From positions 41,087 through 105,086 of the forward strand of contig CAJUBZ010000009.1 of assembly GCA_910584795.1 (NCBI GenBank): a stretch of 64,000 nt of DNA, read 5' to 3'. The stretch comes from an uncultured Eubacterium sp. Lineage in GTDB: Bacteria > Bacillota > Clostridia > Lachnospirales > Lachnospiraceae. Both the position numbers and the translations under genes were made by a program. Shown in pieces: positions 25,952-34,379 of the stretch. Under the pieces are notes generated by a model. It saw nothing but the letters and a program-made list of their open reading frames with translations, had not been told where the DNA came from and did not search any database. The first letter of the stretch is position 1. Every line of letters starts with the position of its first letter.

Positions 25952-27781
25952 TTATAACTGATATCTTTCTAATTCCTGCATAATATAGTTTACAGTCTCC
26001 TCTATTGACCGATTTTCTGTATCTACAATAATATCCGGATTAATTGGAACTTCATATGGAGCACTGATTCCTGTAAAGTTTGGAATCTCATCATTTTGTG
26101 CTTTCTGATAAAGCCCCTTTACATCTCTTTTCTTACAAACCTCTAATGATGTACTGACATATACTTCGATAAAAGATTCCTCTCCTATTATATCCCTAGC
26201 ATTATCTCTATCCTTTTGATATGGTGCTACCAATGCCGTCAGGACAATTAATCCTGCATCGTTCATCAGCCTGCACACTTCTGCATTCCTTCTAATATTT
26301 TCAATTCTGTCTTTTTCTTCAAATCCTAAATTTTTATTTAAACCAAGCCTCACATTATCTCCATCCAGAACCATCGTATGTTTTCCTTTTGCAAACAGTC
26401 TTTTTTCTACTTCATTTACCAATGTAGATTTTCCAGCACCTGACAATCCGGTAAACCAAATAGACTTTGGAATTTGATTTAAACTTGCTGCTCTTTTTAT
26501 TCTATCAATATCCATTTTGTGATAAACTATGTTATCTCCTCTTCTAAGAGTATGTTCTACAACACCACATGCCGAAGTCATATTACTTACCCTGTCTATA
26601 AGAATAAATGCTCCAAGTTCTTTACTGTCCTCAAAACGACTAATGGCTATTCTTTCATTTAAAACAATATCGCAACAGCCAATCTCATTTTTATTTAATA
26701 TTTTCACAGGCAGATGATTTCCCTCATTCACATCAATCTTATATTTTATTTTCATGATTGTTCCTAAGAGCATTTTCGTTCCTATTTTAAGATAATAATT
26801 TTTGCCCTCTATCAATGGTGTATTATCCAGCCATAATATTTTTGCATTAAAAATATTACTTACTGTCAGATGATCACTTGATGATATAACACATCCTCTT
26901 GAAACATCCACCTCTCTATTCAGTTGTACGGTTACTGCCTGACCTTTGACTCCACACTCGTTTTCTTTATCTGTTACAAAGATTTTTTTAATTTCTGCCT
27001 GTTCTTTATTTGGATATATATGGACTTTCTGTCCTACTTTTATCTGCCCTGCAGAAATCTCTCCCTGAAATCCTCTAAAAGTTCTATCCGGTCTGCATAC
27101 CCTTTGAACCGGCAATACCAGCTCTTCTTTTTCTTCTTTTTTTGAGACATCTATAGATTCTAGATATTCTAACAAAGTTTCTTCCTTATACCACATCATA
27201 TTTTTCGAATGATTGGTAAGATTATCCCCTTTTTTTGCTGACACCGGAATAATTTTTACAGTTTTAAATCTAAATTCCTTTACAATATCATTAATCTCAT
27301 TTTCTATATCAAGAAATATCTGTTCCTGATATTCGATAACATCCATTTTGTTCACAGCAAAAACGATATATTCAATTCCCATAAGAGCACATATTCTTAT
27401 ATGTCTTTTTGTCTGCGTCATCAAGCCTGCCGAGGCATCAATTAAAATCACTGCCAAATCTGCAAATGAAGCTCCTACAGCCATGTTTCTGGTATACTCC
27501 TCATGCCCCGGTGTATCTGCTACAATAAAACTTCTTTTTTCTGTCGTAAAATATCTATATGCCACATCTATAGTAATCCCCTGCTCTCTTTCAGCCATTA
27601 AACCATCTAATAGCAGCGAATAGTCTATTTCTCCACCCGCACTTCCTACTTTACTATCTAATTCCAGCGTTTTTTCCTGATCTGCAAAAAGCAGTTTTGC
27701 ATCATATAACATATGCCCTATTAAAGTTGATTTTCCGTCGTCCACACTTCCACACGTAATAAATTTTAACAGACTCTTCAT
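25952..27781 (-). CDS. cysNC: Sulfate adenylyltransferase large subunit fused to APS kinase (CysNC)
   Basis: A 609-residue bifunctional enzyme. Residues 1-430 are the CysN GTPase that drives ATP sulfurylase: GSVDDGKST, DTPGHEEY, NKMD. Residues about 440-609 are APS kinase (CysC): GLSGAGKST, LDGDNVRLGLN, YVSTSLEVCKKRDVKGLY, FTGISAPYEVP. Together with CysD it turns sulfate into APS and then PAPS. Its ATG directly follows the cysD stop (TAAATG). PAPS is a donor both for assimilatory reduction and for sulfation; no cysH, aprAB or sulfite reductase is in this operon. Confidence 0.95.
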   Translation of the reverse strand: MKSLLKFITCGSVDDGKSTLIGHMLYDAKLLFADQEKTLELDSKVGSAGGEIDYSLLLDGLMAEREQGITIDVAYRYFTTEKRSFIVADTPGHEEYTRNMAVGASFADLAVILIDASAGLMTQTKRHIRICALMGIEYIVFAVNKMDVIEYQEQIFLDIENEINDIVKEFRFKTVKIIPVSAKKGDNLTNHSKNMMWYKEETLLEYLESIDVSKKEEKEELVLPVQRVCRPDRTFRGFQGEISAGQIKVGQKVHIYPNKEQAEIKKIFVTDKENECGVKGQAVTVQLNREVDVSRGCVISSSDHLTVSNIFNAKILWLDNTPLIEGKNYYLKIGTKMLLGTIMKIKYKIDVNEGNHLPVKILNKNEIGCCDIVLNERIAISRFEDSKELGAFILIDRVSNMTSACGVVEHTLRRGDNIVYHKMDIDRIKRAASLNQIPKSIWFTGLSGAGKSTLVNEVEKRLFAKGKHTMVLDGDNVRLGLNKNLGFEEKDRIENIRRNAEVCRLMNDAGLIVLTALVAPYQKDRDNARDIIGEESFIEVYVSTSLEVCKKRDVKGLYQKAQNDEIPNFTGISAPYEVPINPDIIVDTENRSIEETVNYIMQELERYQL

Positions 27782-28675
27782 TTAGAAATATCCCTCCCGT
27801 TTTCTTCTCTCCATGCTGCCAGCTGCCTCGTTATCAATAACTCTGCTTGTTCGCTCTGATGACACTGCGCCTAAAGTTTCCTCTATAATCTTGTCCAGCG
27901 TATCTGCTTCCGACTCTATTCCTCCGGTTAAAGGATAGCAGCCTAATGTTCGAAAACGTACCCTTTTCATTTCGGGATGTTCATTTGGCAAAAGTTTCAT
28001 TCTGTCATCATCTACCATAATAAGATTTCCCTCTCTCTCTACTACAAGTCTGTAATCTGCATAGTATAGAGAAACAATGTCAATATTCTCTCTTTTTATA
28101 TACTGCCAGATATCTTTTTCTGTCCAATTGGATATTGGAAAAACACGAATACTTTCCCCTTTAAAAATCTTTGTATTATACAATTTCCACATTTCCGGTC
28201 TTTGATTTTTAGGATCCCATGCATGTTCTTTATTTCTAAAAGAAAAGATTCTTTCTTTTGCTCTGGATTTTTCTTCGTCTCTTCTTCCCCCGCCAAATGC
28301 TGCAGTAAATCCATATTTATCTAAAGCATCTTTTAATGCCTGCGTTTTCATAATATCCGTATAAGCGGCTCCATGTTCAAAAGGATTAATTCCTTGTCTG
28401 ATTCCCTCTTCATTAGAATAAGATATCATTTCTATTCCATATTTTTCTGAAATTCTGTCTCTGAATTCAATCATTTCTTTAAATTTCCATGTTGTGTCTA
28501 TGTGTAAAAATGGAAATGGCGGTTTTTCCGGATAAAACGCTTTCATAGCAAGATGAAGCATAACCGAACTATCCTTTCCAATCGAATACAACATTACCGG
28601 ATTTTCGCACTCTGCTGCAACCTCTCTTATAATGTATATTGCTTCTGCCTCTAAAGCATCTAGATGTGACAACAT
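27782..28675 (-). CDS. cysD: Sulfate adenylyltransferase small subunit
   Basis: A 297-residue member of the PP-loop ATP pyrophosphatase family: YSIGKDSSVMLHLA (PP loop), HIDTTWKFKEMIEFRD, AFGGGRRDEEKSRAKERIFS, TLGCYPLTGG. It forms APS from ATP and sulfate with CysN. First gene of the six-gene operon cysD-cysNC-sulfotransferase-ssuABC. The ATG at 28675 follows AGAGGAGGAAAAGCAAAA. A leader of about 110 bases separates it from a 25-bp perfect inverted repeat. Confidence 0.96.
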   Translation of the reverse strand: MLSHLDALEAEAIYIIREVAAECENPVMLYSIGKDSSVMLHLAMKAFYPEKPPFPFLHIDTTWKFKEMIEFRDRISEKYGIEMISYSNEEGIRQGINPFEHGAAYTDIMKTQALKDALDKYGFTAAFGGGRRDEEKSRAKERIFSFRNKEHAWDPKNQRPEMWKLYNTKIFKGESIRVFPISNWTEKDIWQYIKRENIDIVSLYYADYRLVVEREGNLIMVDDDRMKLLPNEHPEMKRVRFRTLGCYPLTGGIESEADTLDKIIEETLGAVSSERTSRVIDNEAAGSMERRKREGYF

Positions 28676-28785
28676 TTTTGCTTTTCCTCCTCTTTTAATA
28701 ATTGTAAAATTTTGTTAAATTTTATCAGCGAATTGTCATAATAATATGATATAACATTTATAACTTATCGACATTTTATACTATA

Positions 28786-28842
28786 ATAACAGAATACTGC
28801 ACTGGGATTTCTTAGATAAATCCCAGTGCAGTATTCTGTTAT
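28786..28842. terminator. 25-bp perfect inverted repeat upstream of cysD
   Basis: Arms ATAACAGAATACTGCACTGG(GATTT) and its exact complement surround a seven-base loop CTTAGAT. By position it follows the small gene at 28889-29071 and precedes the cysD leader on the minus strand. It has no T-tract on either side, so it may be a factor-independent stop without a tract, or a regulatory or structural palindrome. Confidence 0.6.
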
Positions 28843-28888
28843 AACATAAACTATCATTGTTTAAGTTTTTACCCAATCCTCATTAAGT

Positions 28889-29071
28889 CTACATTTTTGC
28901 AATATCCTGTATTAAACTATTCATTTCTTTTTTTGACTGTACTGTTCTTGCTGTTTCTATAACCTGTTTTTTCTCTGAATCTGTCAAATTTGAAAAATGC
29001 TCCATTGCATTATCATTCATCGCCAGACCAAACCCCAATCCTAAAGGCATTTCCTCTTTATTATTTTCCAT
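28889..29071 (-). CDS. Small conserved protein (60 aa)
   Basis: A soluble acidic 60-residue protein: MENNKEEMPLGLGFGLAMND, then a helical part NLTDSEKKQVIETARTVQSK. Similar short proteins with a PLGLGFGLAMN core are common in Lachnospiraceae; their function is unknown. The ATG at 29071 follows GGGAGGTTTTTT, and this ribosome binding site is inside the right arm of a hairpin at 29076-29131, so its translation may be restrained by RNA structure. Confidence 0.75.
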   Translation of the reverse strand: MENNKEEMPLGLGFGLAMNDNAMEHFSNLTDSEKKQVIETARTVQSKKEMNSLIQDIAKM

Positions 29072-29075
29072 AAAA

Positions 29076-29131
29076 AACCTCCCACTAATGCATTAACTTT
29101 TAAATACAGTTTTTACATTTAGTGGGAGATT
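29076..29131 (-). promoter_or_regulatory. Hairpin overlapping the ribosome binding site of the 60-aa gene
   Basis: On the minus strand AATCTCCCACTAAATG pairs with CATTAGTGGGAGGTT over a 25-base loop. A run of six T follows the right arm, just before the ATG at 29071. The same sequence therefore has the shape of an intrinsic terminator for the AlkD-like gene and hides the GGGAGG of the small gene. Confidence 0.6.
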
Positions 29132-29153
29132 TATTCTTTTTCCTAAAATTTTT

Positions 29154-29846
29154 TTACTTTATTTTTAGTGTTCTCAGATAATCTTTCTGTTCATAAGTAA
29201 TTCTTCTGCTTTCAACAGACTTCTGGATTGCTTTATTATGAGTCCATTTATCCAACTTCTTATTTTCAATAAATGGTAATGTCAAATCATACTGTTTTGC
29301 CAACGCCGTTGCAAAGTACCATGCCATCATCATATTTACATAATACTCCTCAGAATTCACTTCAGCTACCATTTCAGGATACATCACATCAAATGTGTCA
29401 TCTAAAAAATATTTCATTAACATCTCAATTGCAAAACGAATCGTATATGTATCATCAGCTTTTATCCATATCTTTATTTTTTCTAAAAGTCTTTCACGAT
29501 TCTTTTGAAATACTTTGGGTGCCATCATATCACAAGTAGCCCAATTATCTACATATGGAAGAAAGCGTTCTACTTCTGCAATGCACTCATCATAATCTTT
29601 TATCTGCTCTAATATAAAAGCGTGTAAATTATTCTCCTCGTAATAATTATGCGGAAGTATCTTTATATATTCTTTTGCTTCATCCGTCTTAGCAAAATCT
29701 TTTGCATATTTTCTAAGCTCTGGTGTTCTTACACCAATAATCAGTTCTTCTTGAACACTTGGAATCAGTTTTGCATGAAATCTTTTGTACTCTAAATCCT
29801 GCATAGAAAAAAGTGATTCTACCACTTTCGTTTCGATATTACTCAT
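29154..29846 (-). CDS. DNA alkylation repair protein, AlkD-like HEAT family
   Basis: A 230-residue helical-repeat protein related to AlkD glycosylases: GVRTPELRKYAKD near residue 40, YEENNLHAFILEQIKD, VDNWATCDM near 105 and FAIEMLMKYFLDD. AlkD removes 3-methyl and 7-methyl purines by flipping DNA without inserting into the base stack. The WATCD motif is conserved in the family. ATG 29846 comes five bases after AGGTGA; a GTG at 29855 is the alternative. It begins within ten bases of the ung stop codon, so base-excision genes are paired here. Confidence 0.8.
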   Translation of the reverse strand: MSNIETKVVESLFSMQDLEYKRFHAKLIPSVQEELIIGVRTPELRKYAKDFAKTDEAKEYIKILPHNYYEENNLHAFILEQIKDYDECIAEVERFLPYVDNWATCDMMAPKVFQKNRERLLEKIKIWIKADDTYTIRFAIEMLMKYFLDDTFDVMYPEMVAEVNSEEYYVNMMMAWYFATALAKQYDLTLPFIENKKLDKWTHNKAIQKSVESRRITYEQKDYLRTLKIK

Positions 29847-29855
29847 ATTATTCAC

Positions 29856-30530
29856 CTATATATTCTCTATCTGCCAGTCTATCGGTTCTACACCATTTGC
29901 TTTCAAAAATTCGTTTGCTTTACTGAAATGTTTACATCCAAAAAATCCTCTATATGCTGATAACGGGCTTGGATGTGGTGCCTCTAATATTAAATGTTTG
30001 GGATTCGTAAGCATAGACTTTTTTCTTCTTGCCGGACTTCCCCACAAGAAATATACAATAGGTCTGTCTTGAGCATTCACTGCCTGAATTACTGCATCTG
30101 TAAACTGTTCCCATCCATGCCCCTGATGAGAATTTGCCTGATGTGCCCTTACCGTGAGTACTGTATTAAGCAGCAATACGCCCTGCTCTGCCCATTTTTT
30201 TAAATATCCGTTATTTGGTATATTGCATCCCAAATCATCATGTAGCTCCTGATAAATATTCACAAGAGAAGGCGGTGTATCATTTCCGGGTAAAACAGAA
30301 AAAGACAAACCGTGTGCCTGGTTTACATTATGGTATGGATCCTGTCCCAACAATAATACTTTTACATCTTTTAAAGGTGTAAAATGAAAAGCATTAAATA
30401 TATCATCTGCCGGTGGATATATTACAGTCCTACTGTATTCCTCCCGTACAAAGTTATACAAATCCCTATAGTACGGCTTTCTAAATTCCATATTTAATGG
30501 TTCTACCCAGTCATTGTCAATCATTCCCAT
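29856..30530 (-). CDS. ung: Uracil-DNA glycosylase
   Basis: Family 1 UDG of 224 residues that removes uracil from DNA. Motif A GQDPYHNVNQAHGLSFS carries the catalytic Asp and motif B HPSPLSAYRGFFG the catalytic His; the uracil-binding Asn lies in LLNTVLTV. The start at 30530 follows AGGAGGAAAATT; the longer frame from 30584 overlaps the preceding gene without a ribosome binding site. Confidence 0.97.
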   Translation of the reverse strand: MGMIDNDWVEPLNMEFRKPYYRDLYNFVREEYSRTVIYPPADDIFNAFHFTPLKDVKVLLLGQDPYHNVNQAHGLSFSVLPGNDTPPSLVNIYQELHDDLGCNIPNNGYLKKWAEQGVLLLNTVLTVRAHQANSHQGHGWEQFTDAVIQAVNAQDRPIVYFLWGSPARRKKSMLTNPKHLILEAPHPSPLSAYRGFFGCKHFSKANEFLKANGVEPIDWQIENI

Positions 30531-30552
30531 AATTTTCCTCCTAAAATGTTTT

Positions 30553-31422
30553 TTATATAATTTCCTCAATAAAGTTTCTATCATTAAACACTTTTAACGC
30601 ATTTGGTATCAATTCAATCTCAAAATGCTTTGAACACATGGATTCTCCATCTACATTAAATGTACAAAATTCCTCTGAATCTACTATAATTTTTTTCTCT
30701 GAATATCTTTTCACACAAGGCGAATCTTCATGTTTCGCTTTGAGAAGCTTTAACAAAATCGGAATTATTTTTGGCTTAGACATCTTTTCCACAAAATAGA
30801 TATCAAACATTCCATCATCCAATAATGCATGGGGTGCAATGCGGAATCCACCACCATAATACTGACCGTTTCCAATGGCTAATATTGTACACTCATTCTC
30901 TACCTGTGTCTCTCCCATAGTAATTTTCAGTTTCTTAAACTGATATTTAAAATATGTATAAACCAGACTTGCATTGTATCTCTGACTTACCGGAATCCAT
31001 TTTCTATGTCGCACATGTTTTAAGTTTTCTGCCACATCAGCGTCCATACCTAAACATACAACATTTACGAAAAAACGATGATTAATCCGTCCTACATCAA
31101 TCGTAACAATACCTGAAGAATACTTTTTTAATGTCTTTTCAAAATCATTTCCACTGCCTGTTGGAATATTGCCTAACACTTTATGTTCTGATGACATAAT
31201 TCCGTTCAGCACATCATTTAATGTTCCATCCCCTCCCACTGAAAAAACAACACACTCTTTATCGGGAATTCTATTAGCCAGTGCTTTCGCGTCACCCTCT
31301 TTTTTTGTATACATTATCTCATAGGATATCTCTCTTTTCAGACAGGCTGTCCGAATATTTTTTTCAATTCTTCCTTTTTCCATTCTTCCACTGTCAGGGT
31401 TCACGATAAAATAATATTTCAT
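30553..31422 (-). CDS. Diacylglycerol kinase-like lipid kinase
   Basis: A 289-residue member of the DAGK catalytic family (DgkB/YegS/BmrU group). It starts YYFIVNPDSGRM (nucleotide-binding loop), has the signature VFSVGGDGTLNDVLNG near residue 60-75, and GNIPTGSGNDFEKTL. Such enzymes phosphorylate diacylglycerol or related lipids at the membrane for phospholipid recycling. The exact substrate cannot be read from sequence. It is between hisF and ung, 22 bases before the ung start. Confidence 0.88.
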   Translation of the reverse strand: MKYYFIVNPDSGRMEKGRIEKNIRTACLKREISYEIMYTKKEGDAKALANRIPDKECVVFSVGGDGTLNDVLNGIMSSEHKVLGNIPTGSGNDFEKTLKKYSSGIVTIDVGRINHRFFVNVVCLGMDADVAENLKHVRHRKWIPVSQRYNASLVYTYFKYQFKKLKITMGETQVENECTILAIGNGQYYGGGFRIAPHALLDDGMFDIYFVEKMSKPKIIPILLKLLKAKHEDSPCVKRYSEKKIIVDSEEFCTFNVDGESMCSKHFEIELIPNALKVFNDRNFIEEII

Positions 31423-31445
31423 AACTTTTCTCTCGTTTTCTTATG

Positions 31446-32207
31446 TTAAATCCTTACCGATACTCCTTTTTCATTCAGATAATGTTTCAAATCCATGATT
31501 TCCAATTCTTTATAATGAAATAAAGATGCTGCAAGGGCTGCATCTGCCTTTCCCTCTGTCAGTGCATCATAAAAATGCTCCCTGCTTCCTGCTCCACCTG
31601 ATGCAATTACAGGAATTGAGACATTCTCGGCAATCGTTCTGGTCAGTTCTAAATCATATCCCTTCTTCACACCATCACAGTCCATGCTTGTTAGAAGTAT
31701 TTCTCCTGCCCCAAGCTGATTCGCTTTCATGGCCCATTCTACGGCATCAATCCCCATATCTACACGACCGCCGTTTTTATAAATATTCCATCCACTGCCA
31801 TCTGCTCTTCTTTTCGCATCAATCGCTACAACCACACACTGACTCCCAAACTTATCTGCTGCCTCACTGATTAAATTCGGATTCATGATTGCCGAAGAAT
31901 TAATGCTGATCTTGTCAGCACCTTCACGTAACAATGCCTTAAAATCATCAACAGTACGGATTCCACCACCAACTGTAAATGGTATAAAAACCTGTTCAGC
32001 CACCTTTCTGACCAAATCTACTACTGTTGCTCTATGGTCTGATGATGCCGTAATATCTAAAAAAACAAGTTCGTCTGCACCTGCTTTATTATATGCCTTT
32101 GCGACTTCTACCGGATCGCCTGCGTCTCTCAAATTCACAAAATTCGTTCCTTTTACAACTCTGTTGTTATTTATATCCAAACACGGAATAATTCTTTTCG
32201 TATGCAT
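31446..32207 (-). CDS. hisF: Imidazole glycerol phosphate synthase, cyclase subunit
   Basis: A 253-residue TIM barrel that closes the imidazole ring in histidine synthesis with ammonia from HisH. MHTKRIIPCLDINNNRVVKG (catalytic Asp), VGGGIRT, KISINSSA, LLTSMDCDGVKKGYDLEL (second catalytic Asp) and VIASGGAG are all present. It follows hisH by 70 bases on the same strand. The rest of the histidine operon is not in the window. Confidence 0.97.
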   Translation of the reverse strand: MHTKRIIPCLDINNNRVVKGTNFVNLRDAGDPVEVAKAYNKAGADELVFLDITASSDHRATVVDLVRKVAEQVFIPFTVGGGIRTVDDFKALLREGADKISINSSAIMNPNLISEAADKFGSQCVVVAIDAKRRADGSGWNIYKNGGRVDMGIDAVEWAMKANQLGAGEILLTSMDCDGVKKGYDLELTRTIAENVSIPVIASGGAGSREHFYDALTEGKADAALAASLFHYKELEIMDLKHYLNEKGVSVRI

Positions 32208-32277
32208 TTATTTCTCCAATCTACACAAAATCCAATGTTATAAATATCTTTGTTACACATGTACCTTTTATTCTTTA

Positions 32278-32883
32278 TCAGATTCTGGCAAAATTCTTTA
32301 ATATATTTAATCCTACATCCCCACTCTTCTCTGGATGAAACTGACATGCAAATACATTATCCTTTTCAACAGATGCATGGATATCTACCACATAATCTGT
32401 TTTTGCCTTTACTATCTGTTCTTCTCTTGCCTTTAAGTAGAATGAATGTACAAAATAAACATAAGACTGTTCTTCAATCCCCTCAAACAATCTTCCGCTA
32501 TTTATGAGCTCTAATGAATTCCATCCGATATGTGGAATCTTAAAACCCGGTTTGTCCGGAATTTTTACGATCTCTCCCGGTAATATTCCAAGTCCCTTCA
32601 TTCCTGTTGTCTCATCGCTGCTTTCAAACAACAGCTGAAGCCCAAGACAAATCCCTAAAAATGGAGTCTTCTTATCTACAACATCATAAATAGTATTTAC
32701 CAAATGATAATCTCTTAATTTTGTCATTGCATCTCCAAAGGAACCTACTCCTGGAAGCACTACCTTATCTGCCGAAAGTATCACATCTCTGTCTCTGGAT
32801 AAAACGGTTTCCTCTCCCAAAAACTGAAATGCTTTCTCTACACTTTTTATATTTCCTGCATCATAATCAATTATTGCAATCAT
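32278..32883 (-). CDS. hisH: Imidazole glycerol phosphate synthase, glutamine amidotransferase subunit
   Basis: A 201-residue class I amidotransferase. It begins IAIIDYDAGNIKSVEKA, and its triad is visible as LGICLGLQLLF (Cys), and FACQFHPEKSG (His, Glu). It supplies ammonia to HisF. Its ATG overlaps the stop of the upstream histidine kinase (ATGA), so its translation is coupled to a two-component sensor. Confidence 0.96.
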   Translation of the reverse strand: MIAIIDYDAGNIKSVEKAFQFLGEETVLSRDRDVILSADKVVLPGVGSFGDAMTKLRDYHLVNTIYDVVDKKTPFLGICLGLQLLFESSDETTGMKGLGILPGEIVKIPDKPGFKIPHIGWNSLELINSGRLFEGIEEQSYVYFVHSFYLKAREEQIVKAKTDYVVDIHASVEKDNVFACQFHPEKSGDVGLNILKNFARI

Positions 32884-34379
32884 TCACTCTGCCTCTCTTC
32901 TAAGTTATTGCAGTCTAACTCAAACCAAAACTCTACTCCATTTTCTTTGTTAATTACACCATATGCCTTATTATGTCTGTCCATAATTGCCTTGACAATA
33001 GAAAGACCAATACCATTTCCGCCATAAGCTCTGGTTCGTGCTTTATCTACTTTGTAGAATTTAATCCAGATATTATCTAAATCTTCTGTAGGTATATTTT
33101 CTCCTGTGTTAAAAACTGCTACTCTTACTATACCATTTTTTCTGATAATTTCTACTTTTATTATTTTATTTTCATCAACATGATTCAGTGCATTGCTCAA
33201 ATAATTCGTAATTACTTCTTCTATCTGAAATTCATCTGCCCAGACAAAAACCTCTTCATCACAGGCAAACTGTATTTCTACCCCCTTTTGCTTTGCCTGA
33301 AGTTTCATAGAAGATATCACACCATAGATGACCGAAATAAGATTAAACCGCTCCATATTTACATGGGAATCTCCAAACTCTAATTGATTTAAAGTAAGCA
33401 GACTCTTTACCATTTTATTCATCTTATTTGCCTCATCCATAATCACATCACAATAATACTGCATATCTTCCGGATTTTCTGTAATTCCTTCCTGTAATCC
33501 TTCCGCATATCCTTGTATTAATGCAATCGGCGTTTTTAATTCATGAGATACATTTGAGATAAACTCCTTTCGCATCTCATCTACTTCTTCTTTTTTCTCA
33601 ATATCTTTTTGCAATTCAATATTGGCAGACTTCAGTTCAGAAATAGCCTTCTCCAGTTTTTCTGACATATCGTTCATACTATTTCCAAGGATACCTAATT
33701 CATCATTATGATGTCCTGTATATCTTGCATCAAAGTCTAACTCAGACATTTTTTTTGATATATCTGCTAACTGTAACAAAGGTCTTGTATACTTACTGGT
33801 AACAATTAATATAACTATCGTAGCAATAATAATAGCAATAACACCTATCCATAAATAAAAATTATTAGAAATACTGATGCTTTCCTTAAAGCTCTCAACA
33901 GACATACGAACAATAGCCGAACCTCCATTATCGAATGTACTAAACAGCTCATAATACTTATCTGTTGAAGATTTATCCACTGTAGAATGTATTTGATATC
34001 CTTCTCCGGACTCAATCAAAACAGTTTCTCCACCTTGTCCTGTACTTCTTCCAAATATCATATCTCTCCAGATATCTGTAAGTTTCTGTCCTGCACCATA
34101 CTCATAAATTGCATTTCCATTCTCGTTCACAACAATCATGGTTACCCCTGATGTTTCGCATACACGGTTTAATTTATCAACACTAAACGTATTTGTAATA
34201 TTGCTGTCATTTTTTATAATATCTCTTAAATTGTAATATACATTTTTAATCGATACTTGCTTCGTACTGCTGTAATACCGCTCCATAAAAAGACTGCTGT
34301 ATATTACTACAGAAGCCATTGATACTGTCATAATTGTAATAATAAGTGCTGCCATTTTATAGCGGATCGATTTTCTCAT
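32880..34379 (-). CDS. Membrane sensor histidine kinase
   Basis: A 499-residue sensor. Membrane helices lie near residues 9-31 and 170-192, with an extracellular sensing domain of about 135 residues between. A HAMP linker (about 193-245), a coiled section and the HisKA domain with phospho-acceptor NVSHELKTPIALI follow. The ATPase domain has the N box YLSNALNHV and the G box GGNGIGLSIV. It starts directly after the response regulator stop (TAAATG) and overlaps hisH by four bases. The signal is unknown. Confidence 0.92.
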   Translation of the reverse strand: MRKSIRYKMAALIITIMTVSMASVVIYSSLFMERYYSSTKQVSIKNVYYNLRDIIKNDSNITNTFSVDKLNRVCETSGVTMIVVNENGNAIYEYGAGQKLTDIWRDMIFGRSTGQGGETVLIESGEGYQIHSTVDKSSTDKYYELFSTFDNGGSAIVRMSVESFKESISISNNFYLWIGVIAIIIATIVILIVTSKYTRPLLQLADISKKMSELDFDARYTGHHNDELGILGNSMNDMSEKLEKAISELKSANIELQKDIEKKEEVDEMRKEFISNVSHELKTPIALIQGYAEGLQEGITENPEDMQYYCDVIMDEANKMNKMVKSLLTLNQLEFGDSHVNMERFNLISVIYGVISSMKLQAKQKGVEIQFACDEEVFVWADEFQIEEVITNYLSNALNHVDENKIIKVEIIRKNGIVRVAVFNTGENIPTEDLDNIWIKFYKVDKARTRAYGGNGIGLSIVKAIMDRHNKAYGVINKENGVEFWFELDCNNLEERQSE

